Shown here: positions 1 to 8,855 of the stretch, in pieces
Layout of the letters: every line of letters starts with the position of its first letter
Position numbering within the stretch: the first letter of the stretch is position 1
The notes under the pieces: model-generated
Told to the model about the DNA's origin: nothing
The model's database searches: none
Seen by the model: the letters and a program-made list of their open reading frames with translations, nothing else
Assembly: GCF_031846565.1 (NCBI RefSeq)
Contig: NZ_JAVRHL010000002.1
Location: 930,001 to 994,000, forward strand
Origin: Tropicimonas_B omnivorans
GTDB lineage: Bacteria; Pseudomonadota; Alphaproteobacteria; Rhodobacterales; Rhodobacteraceae
Length of the DNA stretch: 64,000 bases
Direction: 5' to 3'
Position numbers and translations under genes: made by a program

Positions 1-465
1 GTCTTCGCCTCGATGGTGGCGAATTTCGCCGATCGCTCGCTCGGCCTGTTCCTGACCTGGCTCAGGCCCGGCATCCCGCTCGTGGTGCTGGGGCAGGTGT
101 CCTTCCTGACCACCATCACCTCCCTCGTCATCGCGGCGCGACTGCAGAAATTCGACATCTCGCTCGAGGAAGCGGCGTTGAATCTCGGGGCGAGCCGGGT
201 GCGGGTGCTGGCAACGGTGACGATGCCCTACCTCTTTCCCGCGCTCTTCTCCGCCTTCGTGGTGGCGTTCCTCGTCTCCTTCGAGAACTTCAACACAACG
301 CTCATGCTGGTCGGCTCCGATGCGCCACTGACGATCACCATGTACGACAGGATGGTGAAGGTCGGCTCGACGCCGGTGTTGAACGCGGTGTCCGTCGTGT
401 TGATGCTGGGCTCGGGGCTCCTCGCGCTGATCTCGGTCCTCGCACAGCGCCCGCGCAAAGCCTGA
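1..465 (+). CDS. ABC transporter permease, PotC-type (C-terminal part)
   Basis: The reading frame is open from the first base, so the gene begins before the window; 154 residues are visible. It is the C-terminal part of a binding-protein-dependent inner-membrane permease. The cytoplasmic EAA loop that docks onto the ATPase is clear (EEAALNLGASRVRVLATVTM, about residues 59-78 of the visible part), followed by two hydrophobic helices. The LEEAALNLGAS sequence and the FENFNTT segment resemble the spermidine/putrescine PotC family. The substrate cannot be read from this fragment. It ends 8 bp before the stop of the convergent GntR gene. Confidence 0.85.
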   Translation, partial: VFASMVANFADRSLGLFLTWLRPGIPLVVLGQVSFLTTITSLVIAARLQKFDISLEEAALNLGASRVRVLATVTMPYLFPALFSAFVVAFLVSFENFNTTLMLVGSDAPLTITMYDRMVKVGSTPVLNAVSVVLMLGSGLLALISVLAQRPRKA

Positions 466-472
466 TCCGGGA

Positions 473-1195
473 TCAGGACGCGCCGCCGCGCCACAAATTG
501 CGGTAGCGCTCCAGACTGCCTTCGAGATGCGCCTCCATCCGGGCTTCGGCGGCGTCCCTGTCGCCGTCGATGATGGCGTTCGCGATGGCGGCGTGTTCGG
601 TCACGAGGTCCGGGTTCGGGGTGTAGGGGCGGGGCGGGCCGCCGCCCGACCTCAGTTCCACCCGCGGGATGATGCCGGGGCGTATGAGAGCCAGGAATTC
701 GGGGAACCGCCGATTGTTCGACGCGAGCGCAATGGCTTCGTGGAAGGCGAAATCCGCCTCGCGCGGCGATACCCCGTCCTCGATGGCGCGGGCGACCGCC
801 TCGTGGGTCCGCTCGATCGCGTCGATCTGGTCCGCCGAGCGCCGGATCGCCGCCAGCCCCGCGGCGCGGATCTCGAAGGCGGAGCGCAGCTCGAAGAGCT
901 CGATCACGCTCGACAGCCGCTCGGTATCGATATCCTCGAACGGCTTCGCGGCGCGCCCCGGCCCGGTCGCGTAGACGCCGGAGCCCTTGCGCGCCTCCAC
1001 CAGCCCGTCGACCCTGAGAAGCGCCAACGCCTCCCGAACCACGGTGCGGCTGACCGAATGAGCCTCCGTCAGCTCCCGCTCGCTCGGCAGACGATCCCCG
1101 GCCTTGTAGCGGCCGGCCTCGATCTGCGCGCGCAGGCTCTCCGCGATCTGGGTCACGCGCGTTCGCGGCGGGTCCGGGGGCGTCTGGGCATCCAT
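473..1195 (-). CDS. GntR/FadR-family transcriptional regulator
   Basis: A 240-residue regulator with an N-terminal winged helix (about residues 13-75; AGDRLPSERELTEAHSVSRT is the typical GntR helix-turn-helix) and an all-helical FCD/FadR ligand-binding domain (about 95-225). Conserved FCD metal/ligand residues are seen, such as the D-x-x-FH of EADFAFHEAI. It is divergent from the enolase-superfamily gene at 1372, and the intergenic region carries the palindrome CTGTATGACAG just upstream of this gene. Copies of that palindrome occur before the gene at 1372 and the ABC operon at 8732, so it probably represses all three transcripts until an acidic substrate or intermediate of the pathway binds. 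Confidence 0.9.
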   Translation of the reverse strand: MDAQTPPDPPRTRVTQIAESLRAQIEAGRYKAGDRLPSERELTEAHSVSRTVVREALALLRVDGLVEARKGSGVYATGPGRAAKPFEDIDTERLSSVIELFELRSAFEIRAAGLAAIRRSADQIDAIERTHEAVARAIEDGVSPREADFAFHEAIALASNNRRFPEFLALIRPGIIPRVELRSGGGPPRPYTPNPDLVTEHAAIANAIIDGDRDAAEARMEAHLEGSLERYRNLWRGGAS

Positions 1196-1210
1196 GATGG
1201 CGTCGTAGGT

Positions 1211-1228
1211 CCTGTTCTGTATGACAGG
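1211..1228. promoter_or_regulatory. Candidate GntR operator (autoregulation)
   Basis: CTGTATGACAG at 1217-1227 is an exact CTGT-N3-ACAG palindrome, flanked by a further CCTGT at 1211. It begins 16 bp upstream of the GntR start codon. The same motif recurs at 1317 and 8792. Spacing and recurrence support an operator for the neighbouring GntR protein; binding is inferred. Confidence 0.6.
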
Positions 1229-1316
1229 TTGAGACTACCGGTTCGGTAACGCCTTGCCAAGATTGCGCCGGGTCAGAAGAGAAATGCATTGACGGGGCGG
1301 CCCGCTGCTGTCTAAC

Positions 1317-1348
1317 CTGTATTACAGATAACAGGTATTGTTATACAG
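1317..1348. promoter_or_regulatory. Candidate GntR operator pair before the enolase-superfamily gene
   Basis: CTGTATTACAG (1317-1327) is followed by TTGTTATACAG (1338-1348), the second with one mismatch to the CTGT-N3-ACAG pattern. Their starts are 21 bp apart, about two helical turns, which suits cooperative dimers. The pair ends 24 bp before the TTG start at 1372, where a repressor would block transcription or its initiation. Confidence 0.6.
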
Positions 1349-1371
1349 ACGCGAGGCGGAGGCGAGAAACG

Positions 1372-2520
1372 TTGATCATCAAGGACGTCACGACAACGGT
1401 GTTCCGGCACATGACCCGGCGCCATTCGGACAGCGCCGGCCATGCGCATCCGGGGCCGGAGCATCCCGTCGAGGTCGCGCTCCTGACGATCCGCACCGAG
1501 GACGGGGACGAGGGATATTCCTTCTGCCCGCCCGAGATCGTCCGGCCGCATGTCCTCGACAAGTTCGTGCGCAAGGTCCTGATCGGACAGGATCACCGGG
1601 ATCGCGAACGCCTCTGGCACGATCTGGCTCACTGGCAGCGGGGCTCCGCGGCGCAGCTTACGGACCGCACGCTCGCCGTCGTCGATTGCGCGCTCTGGGA
1701 TCTGGCCGGCCGCGCTCTGAACCAGCCCGTGCACAAGCTCATCGGCAGCTACCGCACCCGCATCCCGGCCTATGGCTCCATCATGTGCGGAGACGAGATC
1801 GAGGGAGGTCTGGCGACGCCTGAGGATTACGGGCGCTTCGCCGAGACCCTCGTCGCACGCGGCTACAAGGGCATCAAGCTGCATACTTGGATGCCGCCGG
1901 TCTCGTGGGCGCCTGATGTGAAGATGGACCTCAAGGCCTGCGCCGCGGTGCGCGAGGCCGTCGGGCCGGACGTCGCGCTGATGCTCGACGCCTTCCACTG
2001 GTACAGCCGCACCGACGCGCTGGCGCTTGGCCGTGGCCTCCACGAGCTCGGCTTCGCCTGGATCGAGGAGCCGCTCGACGAGCAGTCCCTGTCATCATAC
2101 AAGTGGCTGACCGACAATCTCGACATCCCCGTGATCGGGCCGGAAAGCGCCGCCGGCAAGCATTGGCATCGCGCCGAATGGATCCGGCAGGGCGCCTGCG
2201 ACATCCTCAGGACCGGCGTCAACGACGTGGGCGGGATCACCCCGGCGCTCAAGACCATGCACCTCGCCGAGTCCTTCGGGATGGAATGCGAGATCCACGG
2301 CAACACCGCCATGAACCTGCACGTCGCCGCCGCCTCCAAGAATGCCAGGTGGTACGAGCGTGGCCTGCTGCACCCGTTCCTCGAATACGATGACGGGTTC
2401 GACTACCTCAAGACGCTCTCCGATCCGATGGACGAGGACGGCTACATCCACGTCCCTGACCGACCCGGTCTCGGCGAGGATATCGACTTCGATCATATCG
2501 AGAACAACCGCGTCGCCTGA
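1372..2520 (+). CDS. Mandelate racemase/muconate lactonizing enzyme-type (enolase superfamily) enzyme
   Basis: A 382-residue enolase-superfamily enzyme that would abstract the proton alpha to a carboxylate (dehydration, racemisation or cycloisomerisation). The start is TTG, with GGAGGCGAG just upstream; no in-frame ATG lies nearby. After an N-terminal capping domain comes the barrel. Expected Mg2+ ligands are D206 (LDAFHW), E232 (IEEPL) and E258 (GPES). The second-strand base motif reads K169-L-H171 rather than K-x-K. The opposite base is probably a D285 (NDVGG)/H309 (IHGN) dyad, as in mandelate racemase. Its co-location with a GntR regulator and a dipeptide-type transporter suggests a sugar acid or other carboxylate substrate; the exact one is not readable. 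Confidence 0.87.
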   Translation: MIIKDVTTTVFRHMTRRHSDSAGHAHPGPEHPVEVALLTIRTEDGDEGYSFCPPEIVRPHVLDKFVRKVLIGQDHRDRERLWHDLAHWQRGSAAQLTDRTLAVVDCALWDLAGRALNQPVHKLIGSYRTRIPAYGSIMCGDEIEGGLATPEDYGRFAETLVARGYKGIKLHTWMPPVSWAPDVKMDLKACAAVREAVGPDVALMLDAFHWYSRTDALALGRGLHELGFAWIEEPLDEQSLSSYKWLTDNLDIPVIGPESAAGKHWHRAEWIRQGACDILRTGVNDVGGITPALKTMHLAESFGMECEIHGNTAMNLHVAAASKNARWYERGLLHPFLEYDDGFDYLKTLSDPMDEDGYIHVPDRPGLGEDIDFDHIENNRVA

Positions 2521-2588
2521 CGACAGGACGGCGCCAAGGCCCCGGCAAGACGGGCCGCAACCTTTGATGTCACGTCCAGGGAGGACCC

Positions 2589-4175
2589 ATGAAACATCTC
2601 TTCGCCTCGGCCGCGATGGCCGCTCTCGCCGTCGGCGCCGCGCCCGCGCCGGCCGACACGCCGGACGACCAGCTCGTCGCCGCGTTCACGATGAACAACA
2701 TCCTGACCATGGACCCCGCCGCGATCACCGGCGGCGAAGCCGTGCAGGTTCTGAACAACGTCTACGACGCCCTCGTGCAGTTCGACCCCGAGACCTACGA
2801 GCTCCAGCCCCGCATCGCCGAAAGCTGGGAGTACTCGGACGACAACATGTCCGTCACGCTGACGCTCCGCGACGACGTGACCTTCGCCTCCGGCAATCCG
2901 CTGACCGCACGGGACGTGAAGTACAGCCTCGACCGGGTCATGAAGCTCGGCCTCGCGCAATCCTCCGGCCTCAGTTCCCGCGGCTTCACCGCCGAGGGCG
3001 TGGACGAGCATTTCGTCGTGGAGGACGATCATACCTTCACCATCAACCTGCCGCAGCCGGACGACCCGCAGCTCATCCTGATGTACCTCACGCAGGCCGG
3101 CATCGGCTCCATCGTCGACAGTCAGCTCGTCGAAGAAAACGCCGTGGACGGCGACATGGGGCAGGCATGGCTGACGAACAACTCCGCCGGCTCGGGCGCC
3201 TTCGTTCTCGGTGACTGGCGCTCCAACGAATACGTCATCCTGACCCGGAACGAGGAATTCTGGGACGGCGTGCCCGAGATGCGGCGCATCCTGATGCGGC
3301 ACCTCCCCGAGAGCCAGAGCCAGCGTCTGGGCCTCGAGCAGGGCGATATCGACGTCGGCTTCACCCTGGCCGCGGCGGACCTGAGCGCGCTCGAGGAGAA
3401 CGAGGAGATTGCGGTCGAGACGGTGCCCTCCGCCGGCTTCTACTACCTCGCCGTGTCGATGGAGGATGAGCGCTATGCCGATCCCAAGGTGCGCGAGGCG
3501 CTGCGGTACCTGATCGATTACGAGGGCATCAACTCCGCCATCATGCCCTATTTCGGCGTGGAGCGGCAGCGCCCGATCAACAGCAATGCCTTCGGCGCGC
3601 TGGACGATCCGGGCTACACCCTCGACGTGGACCGCGCGAAGGAGCTTCTGGCCGAGGCAGGCTACGAGGACGGCTTCGAGACCACGATCCGCGTCATTTC
3701 GGAGCAGCAGTTCCTCGACAGCGCCACGGCGATCCAGAACACGCTGGCGCAGGCCGGCATCTCGGCGGAGATCATCACCGGCGACGGCGGCCAGATCTAC
3801 GGCGCGATGCGGGACCGCGAGTTCGAGCTTCTCGTCGGCCGGGGCGGCGGCGGCCAGGAGCCTCACCCGGACTCGAACCTCCGCGCGGTGATCTACAATC
3901 CCGACAACTCGCAGGAGGCGGGGCTGACCAACTACCAGGGTTGGCGCACGTCCTACCAGGACGAGGAGCTGAACGAGCTGATCGAGACGGCCCTGACCGA
4001 GGGCGACCGGGAGCGGCAGATCGAGCTCTACGGGGAGATCCAGGAGCTGATCGATACCAAGGTCCCCTCGATCCAGCCGTTCTCGGAACGCGTCGTGACG
4101 GCGGCGTACCAGGACGAGGTCACAGGCCTCATCATCAACCCGTGGATCACGCGGTTCGAGGATGTGACCAAGTAA
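2589..4175 (+). CDS. ABC transporter substrate-binding protein, family 5 (peptide/opine/nickel type)
   Basis: A 528-residue periplasmic binding protein with an N-terminal signal peptide (MKHLFASAAMAALAVGAAPAPA, cut near residue 22). It has the family-5 pattern: an early VQVLNNVYDALVQFDPETYE segment, LRDDVTFASGNPLTARDVKYS, and a late stretch of short helices before the C-terminus. The length is typical of DppA/OppA/NikA relatives. It begins 68 bp after the enolase-superfamily gene with a GGGAGG ribosome site, so the two are probably cotranscribed. It should feed the permeases and ATPases encoded convergently at 5224-8732. Confidence 0.9.
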   Translation: MKHLFASAAMAALAVGAAPAPADTPDDQLVAAFTMNNILTMDPAAITGGEAVQVLNNVYDALVQFDPETYELQPRIAESWEYSDDNMSVTLTLRDDVTFASGNPLTARDVKYSLDRVMKLGLAQSSGLSSRGFTAEGVDEHFVVEDDHTFTINLPQPDDPQLILMYLTQAGIGSIVDSQLVEENAVDGDMGQAWLTNNSAGSGAFVLGDWRSNEYVILTRNEEFWDGVPEMRRILMRHLPESQSQRLGLEQGDIDVGFTLAAADLSALEENEEIAVETVPSAGFYYLAVSMEDERYADPKVREALRYLIDYEGINSAIMPYFGVERQRPINSNAFGALDDPGYTLDVDRAKELLAEAGYEDGFETTIRVISEQQFLDSATAIQNTLAQAGISAEIITGDGGQIYGAMRDREFELLVGRGGGGQEPHPDSNLRAVIYNPDNSQEAGLTNYQGWRTSYQDEELNELIETALTEGDRERQIELYGEIQELIDTKVPSIQPFSERVVTAAYQDEVTGLIINPWITRFEDVTK

Positions 4176-4210
4176 CGCTGACGACTCCTCCTCAGACGAG
4201 TCGGCGTCAG

Positions 4211-4240
4211 GGGCGCGGCCTTCGGGTCGCGCCCTCTTTC
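4211..4240 (+). terminator. Rho-independent terminator with UUCG tetraloop
   Basis: A 10-bp stem (GGGCGCGGCC and GGTCGCGCCC, one G-T wobble) encloses the very stable loop TTCG at 4221-4224 and is followed by TCTTTC. It lies 35 bp after the substrate-binding protein gene and just before the convergent hydrolase gene ends, so it probably stops the plus-strand transcript. Confidence 0.75.
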
Positions 4241-5231
4241 ATGTGCGGGGCCCGGCAAGATGCGCCGCGAGGAACGACGCAGCCGCCTCCAGCACGTCCG
4301 GCGGGCAGGTATGGCCGTGCGGGTGAAAGGCGGTGTCGGGGGCGGGGCCACCGGCGGCTTGGGCGATCCGGGCGACATGGGACCAGGCACGGCGCACGCT
4401 GTCCTGCGGCATGTGCCGATCGCCGCGGCCGGAACGGAAGAACAGCGGCTTGCCGGCGGCCAGACCGGCGAGGTCGGGGTAGTCCGCCCGATGGGACAGG
4501 CCGGGATGGAGGAAATGGAAGGCCGAGTGCCCCGAGCGCAGCGGCATCCCGGGGGCCATCAGGTCCGCCCGGCAGGCAAGCCAGCTTGCGGAGGCGACAG
4601 CCTCGATCCGCGGGGAGAGGGCGCCGGCCACCCAGGCCGCATGGCCCCCCATGGAGAAACCGAACGCCCCGATGCGCCCGATCCGCGGATCCTCCGTAAG
4701 CCAGTCGGCGAGCGCGACATGCTCCGATGCCGCGAGGCCCGCAAGGCTCCAGCCAAGGCCCATGGCGGCGGCCGCGAAGGCCTGCTGGCCGTCGTATCCG
4801 CCGGCTTGCCGCGATCCGAAACAGGGCGCGTCGCAACTCAGCGTGGCAAGGCCCGCCGCCTGCATCGCCAGCGCCGCGGAGTGCCCGCCATAGAGCGCGT
4901 CCCGGGTCTCTTTCGAGGCCGGGAGGTCGTGAAGCTTCTCCCATCCGATGTCGAACCGGCCGCCATGCTCGTGAAAGAGGATCACCGCCGGGTGGGGCCC
5001 GGGGCCGGGGGGGCAGGTCAGCAGCCCCCGCGTCACGGCGCCGGTGGCATGGGTCAGCCGAAGCGTGTCGCCGTTCCGTGCGGCTCCGGTGATCCCGGTG
5101 GGAGGCAGGGTGCTCTGCCAGGCGCCGAGGAGCCGTGTCCACCACGCTCCGAAGGATTCGTCCTGCCAACCCAGATCGAGGTCTGGGTCCGCGCGGCGCG
5201 CGCTCAGGAACGGGGGCAGGGCGTCAGGCAA
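4239..5231 (-). CDS. Alpha/beta hydrolase, dienelactone hydrolase-like
   Basis: A 330-residue alpha/beta hydrolase of the dienelactone hydrolase/acetyl esterase group. The nucleophile elbow is GFSMGG. The probable catalytic Asp is in SGRGDRHM and the His in FHPHGHT near the C-terminus. An oxyanion-hole-type HEHGG segment lies near residue 92. There is no signal peptide, so it is cytoplasmic. Its start overlaps the end of the ATP-binding gene at 5224 by 8 bp, making it the last gene of the transporter operon. It probably hydrolyses an ester or lactone of the imported compound; the substrate is unknown. Confidence 0.8.
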   Translation of the reverse strand: MPDALPPFLSARRADPDLDLGWQDESFGAWWTRLLGAWQSTLPPTGITGAARNGDTLRLTHATGAVTRGLLTCPPGPGPHPAVILFHEHGGRFDIGWEKLHDLPASKETRDALYGGHSAALAMQAAGLATLSCDAPCFGSRQAGGYDGQQAFAAAAMGLGWSLAGLAASEHVALADWLTEDPRIGRIGAFGFSMGGHAAWVAGALSPRIEAVASASWLACRADLMAPGMPLRSGHSAFHFLHPGLSHRADYPDLAGLAAGKPLFFRSGRGDRHMPQDSVRRAWSHVARIAQAAGGPAPDTAFHPHGHTCPPDVLEAAASFLAAHLAGPRT

Positions 5232-5970
5232 TCCGTTCGTATTCGAGGCTCGCGGCGATCAGCTCGCGCGCGTAGGGGGCACTCGCCCCATTGCCCGCGA
5301 TCGCCTGGTGGTCGAGGATCTCCACGATCCGTCCCGCCTGCATCACGGCGAACCGGTCGCACATGTGATCCACCACGGCGAGATCGTGGCTCACCATGAC
5401 ATAGGTGAACCCCTTCTCCTCCTTCAGCTTTGCCAGAAGGTTCAGGATCTCCGCCTGCACCGACACGTCGAGGGCCGAGGTCGGCTCGTCGAGAAGCAGC
5501 AGGTCAGGTTCCACGATCAACGCCCGTGCGATGGCCACACGCTGGCGCTGTCCCCCCGAGAGCTGGTGCGGGTAGCGGTCGAGGAAATCCACCGGCAGGC
5601 CGACATCGATCATCGCCTGCGCCATGCGCGCATCCCGGTCGCCCACGCCCTGTATCTTGAGGGGTTCGGACAGGACCGTCCGGATCGCGTGGCGCGGATG
5701 GAGCGAGCCATAAGGGTCCTGGAACACCATCTGAAGCGTGCGGCAGCGCGTCGACGGGCTCATGGTGCGGACGTCGGCATCGCCGATGCCCACCTGACCG
5801 GTCCAGTTGGACCACAGCATCGAGGCGCAGCGCAGGACGGTGGACTTGCCGGACCCGGATTCCCCGACGAGGCCGAAGCACTCGCCGGGACGGACGTCGA
5901 AGCTGATCTCGTGCAGCACCTGCAGTGCGCCGAAGCTGACGGACAGATCGCTGACGCTCAGGGATTTCAT
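5224..5970 (-). CDS. ABC transporter ATP-binding protein, DppF/OppF type
   Basis: A 248-residue ATPase of the dipeptide/oligopeptide transporter class. It has Walker A GESGSGKST, the ABC signature LSGGQRQRVAIARAL, Walker B LLLLDEP and the switch histidine in VSHD. It lacks the C-terminal extension of many DppF proteins and so is somewhat short. Its start overlaps the stop of the preceding ATPase gene (5967) by 4 bp. The two ATPases would form the heterodimer that powers the permeases at 6811 and 7707. Confidence 0.92.
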   Translation of the reverse strand: MKSLSVSDLSVSFGALQVLHEISFDVRPGECFGLVGESGSGKSTVLRCASMLWSNWTGQVGIGDADVRTMSPSTRCRTLQMVFQDPYGSLHPRHAIRTVLSEPLKIQGVGDRDARMAQAMIDVGLPVDFLDRYPHQLSGGQRQRVAIARALIVEPDLLLLDEPTSALDVSVQAEILNLLAKLKEEKGFTYVMVSHDLAVVDHMCDRFAVMQAGRIVEILDHQAIAGNGASAPYARELIAASLEYERIA

Positions 5971-6806
5971 CTGGCGGTCTCCTCGGCCCAGGCGGGATCA
6001 CGGGTCATCACGGGAAGCGGCCCCCGGTCCCCGGCAATGCGCGGCTGCGCGGCCAGAAGCGCGCGGGTGTAGGGGTGTTCCGCGCGGTCGAGGTCGCGGG
6101 CCGCGAGCGTCTCGACGACACGGCCGGCATACATGATCAGGACCCGGTCGCAGAAGTTCCGCACCAGGCTGAGGTCGTGACTGATCATCACGAGGCCGAT
6201 GCCCTTCTCGCGCACCAGGCCGTCCAGGATGCGCAGCACCTGGAGACGGACGGTGACGTCGAGCGCGGATGTCGGTTCGTCGGCAATGACGAGATCGGGG
6301 TCCGTCAGGAGCATCATCGCGATCATGATCCGCTGACCCATCCCGCCGGAGACCTCGTGCGGGTAGAGATCGTAGACCCGCTCCGGCTCCCGGATCTGCA
6401 CGGCGGCGAGCATCTCGACGGCTTTCGCGCGCGCCTCGCCGCGGCTGGTGCTGAAATGGGTGCGGTAGGCTTCGGAGATCTGGTCTCCGCACCTCCGGAT
6501 CGGGTTCAGCGAGAACTTCGGATCCTGCAGGATCATCGACATGCGTCGCCCGCGGAGGGACAGCATCCGGCGTTCGGTGGCCGCGAGCAGATCCACATCC
6601 TCGAACCGCATCCTGTCCGCCGTGATCCGGGCAGTCGGCAGCAGCTTCATCAGGGCGCGGCCGAGGGTGGACTTCCCCGAGCCGGATTCGCCCACGATCC
6701 CGAGGCGCTCCCGGCCGAGGGTGAAGGAAACGCCGCGGACCGCCGGCGTGGTCGAGCCGCCGTAGAGGACGGAGAGATTGCTGATATCGAGGACGGGGTC
6801 GCTCAT
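5967..6806 (-). CDS. ABC transporter ATP-binding protein, DppD/OppD type
   Basis: A 279-residue ATPase, the DppD/OppD-type partner of the gene at 5224. It has Walker A GESGSGKST, a signature written as SGGMGQRIMIAMML (the usual Q-R run is modified to GMGQR), and Walker B LVIADEPTSALD. The end (EHPYTRALLAAQPRIAG) is the characteristic oligopeptide-transporter tail. It starts 4 bp after the DppC-type gene ends, in one compact minus-strand operon. Confidence 0.92.
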   Translation of the reverse strand: MSDPVLDISNLSVLYGGSTTPAVRGVSFTLGRERLGIVGESGSGKSTLGRALMKLLPTARITADRMRFEDVDLLAATERRMLSLRGRRMSMILQDPKFSLNPIRRCGDQISEAYRTHFSTSRGEARAKAVEMLAAVQIREPERVYDLYPHEVSGGMGQRIMIAMMLLTDPDLVIADEPTSALDVTVRLQVLRILDGLVREKGIGLVMISHDLSLVRNFCDRVLIMYAGRVVETLAARDLDRAEHPYTRALLAAQPRIAGDRGPLPVMTRDPAWAEETAR

Positions 6807-6810
6807 CGGG

Positions 6811-7707
6811 TCACCTCCGGTGCATCTGCTTGGGATCGAGCGCGTCGCGCAGGCCGTCGCCGAGCAGGTTGAACGCGAGGCTGACGGCGAGGATGGCGAC
6901 GCCCGGGAAGGTGACGAGCCACCACGAGTCGATCATGTAGCGCCGGCCGGTGGCGATCATCGCGCCCCATTCGGGCAGCGGCGGCTGCGCGCCGAGACCG
7001 AGGAAGCCGAGGCCGGCGGCGGTGAGGATCACGGTCGCCATGTTCAGGGTCAGCCGGATCACGACCGAAGGCAGGCACATCGGCACGATCGACTTCCAGA
7101 TGATCCGGGCCGGGGAGGCGCCCTGAAGCCTTGCGGCGGAGATGAAGTCCGCCTTGCGGAACGTCAGCGTCTCCGCGCGCGCCAGTCGCGCGATGGGCGG
7201 CCAGGCGGTCAGCGATATGGCGATGATGGCGTTGTTGAGGCTGGGCCCGAGCGCCGCGACGAAGGCAAGCGACAGGATCAGGGAGGGGAAGGACAGGAAG
7301 ATATCCGTCAGGCGCATCAGGATCGTGTCGGTCTTGCCGCCGAAATAGCCCGCCACAGTGCCGACGAGGAGGCCTATCGGGCCGACCGTGATCGTCACGA
7401 GGGAAATGATGACGAGTGTGATGCGCGAGCCGTGCAGAAGGCGGCTGTAGATGTCCCGCCCGAGCTCGTCCGTGCCGAAGAAATGCGCGGCCGAGGGGGG
7501 CAGGAGCGTGCCCGTCAGGTCCTGTACGTAGGGGTCGTGCGTCGCGAGGAGGGGGGCCAGGATCGCGGAGCCGACGAGCAGGGCGAGGACGACGAGGCCG
7601 AAGGCCGAGGTCGGCTGCTTCAGCAAGAAGCGCAGGATGTTTCCGGTGACCACCAGCCCTTGCGGGGCGGTCCGGCGGGGCGGGCTCTGGGGAAGGGTAT
7701 CTGACAT
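6811..7707 (-). CDS. ABC transporter permease, DppC/OppC type
   Basis: A 298-residue inner-membrane permease with about six helices. The N-terminal OppC-like domain ends in the recognisable APLLATHDPYVQDL region, followed by GTDELGRDIYSRLLHGSRI, a hallmark of this family. The EAA loop appears as SAARLQGASPARIIWKSIVP. I chose the ATG at 7707, whose ATGA overlaps the stop of the upstream permease; the longer open frame upstream is antisense-like composition with no family similarity. Confidence 0.92.
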   Translation of the reverse strand: MSDTLPQSPPRRTAPQGLVVTGNILRFLLKQPTSAFGLVVLALLVGSAILAPLLATHDPYVQDLTGTLLPPSAAHFFGTDELGRDIYSRLLHGSRITLVIISLVTITVGPIGLLVGTVAGYFGGKTDTILMRLTDIFLSFPSLILSLAFVAALGPSLNNAIIAISLTAWPPIARLARAETLTFRKADFISAARLQGASPARIIWKSIVPMCLPSVVIRLTLNMATVILTAAGLGFLGLGAQPPLPEWGAMIATGRRYMIDSWWLVTFPGVAILAVSLAFNLLGDGLRDALDPKQMHRR

Positions 7708-8732
7708 CACGAGCGGGTCCTGGGATCGAATACGCGGTAGAGAATGTCCGAGATCACGTTCAGCCCGATGAAGATGAGGCCGACCACGAGCACGCAGGTC
7801 ATCACCGCGTTCATGTCCCCGATCAGGAGGTTCGCGGTCAGGTAGGAGCCGAAGCCCGGCCAGGCGAAGACCGTCTCTATGAGCACGGCGCCTTCGAGCA
7901 GCGCGCCATAGGCCAGCGCGACGATGGTGACGAGCTGGACCCGGATGTTGCCGAAGGCGTGGCGCCAGATCGTCTGCCGGTTCGACAGGCCTTTGACGCG
8001 GGCCGTGGTGATGTATTCCTGGTTGATCTGGTCGAGCATGAAGCTGCGGGTCATGCGCGTGATGTAGGCCGAGGAGGAATAGCCGAGGAGCGTGGCGGGC
8101 AGCAGGATATGGTTGATCGCGCTGCGGAACACGCCCCATTCGCCGGCCAGCGCGCTGTCTATCAGCAGGAAGTTCGTCCGCTCGGGCACGAGGCCGATAT
8201 AGAACTGGTCCATCCGTCCGGAGCCGCCCACCCAGCCGAGCCAGGCATAGAAGACCAGAAGTCCGATCATGCCGGTCCAGAAGATCGGCATCGAGTGGCC
8301 CATGAGGCTGAAGACGCGGATCAGGTGGTCCTGCCAGCGATCCTTGTGGACCGCCGCCAGCACGCCGAGCGGAATGCCGACGACGGCGCCGAAGAGGATT
8401 GCGAAGGTGGCCAGTTCGATCGTCGCGGGCAAGACCCTCAGGATATCCGTCAGCACCGGCTGACCAGTGCGGATGGAGGTGCCGAAATCGAGCGTGGCGA
8501 CGTCCCTCACGTAGAAGATAAACTGCTCCCAGACCGGACGGTCGAGCCCGAGCTGGCGGTAGACCGTCTCGTAGACCTGGCGCGTCGCGTCTTCGCCCAC
8601 GATGGCGCGCACCGGGTCGGACGGCATGATGCGGCCGATCACGAAGGTCAGGATCAGAAGTCCGAACAGCGTGACGAAAATCGACCCGCCCTGGCCCAGA
8701 AGCGCGGTCGCGCGTCTGCGATCTAGTATCAC
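7707..8732 (-). CDS. ABC transporter permease, DppB/OppB type
   Basis: A 341-residue permease from the GTG at 8732, which has GGGAGGA about 8 bases upstream; a GTG at 8750 would add six residues but would destroy the natural ribosome site. The N-terminal helix is followed by the DppB-type PSDPVRAIVGEDAT region, and the EAA loop is YITTARVKGLSNRQTIWRHA. It is the first gene of the operon 8732-4239. Two CTGT-N3-ACA(G/T) palindromes lie at 8771-8802, matching those at the GntR gene, so the operon should be coregulated. Confidence 0.92.
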   Translation of the reverse strand: MILDRRRATALLGQGGSIFVTLFGLLILTFVIGRIMPSDPVRAIVGEDATRQVYETVYRQLGLDRPVWEQFIFYVRDVATLDFGTSIRTGQPVLTDILRVLPATIELATFAILFGAVVGIPLGVLAAVHKDRWQDHLIRVFSLMGHSMPIFWTGMIGLLVFYAWLGWVGGSGRMDQFYIGLVPERTNFLLIDSALAGEWGVFRSAINHILLPATLLGYSSSAYITRMTRSFMLDQINQEYITTARVKGLSNRQTIWRHAFGNIRVQLVTIVALAYGALLEGAVLIETVFAWPGFGSYLTANLLIGDMNAVMTCVLVVGLIFIGLNVISDILYRVFDPRTRS

Positions 8733-8770
8733 GTAGATGTCCTCCCTCACGTCAACGCAGCGGCAGTGCG

Positions 8771-8802
8771 CTGTATGACATGTGGTAGAACCTGTATTAC
8801 AG
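8771..8802. promoter_or_regulatory. Candidate GntR operator pair before the transporter operon
   Basis: CTGTATGACAT (8771-8781) and CTGTATTACAG (8792-8802) match the two motif versions seen at 1217 and 1317; the second is identical to the 1317 copy. Their starts are 21 bp apart, the same spacing as the 1317/1338 pair. They end 70 bp upstream of the transporter start codon. Confidence 0.65.
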
Positions 8803-8855
8803 GATCGGTCCTGTCAAGCCTTCCCGGGGGCGTCGGGCGCGGTTTCGTCCCCGCC

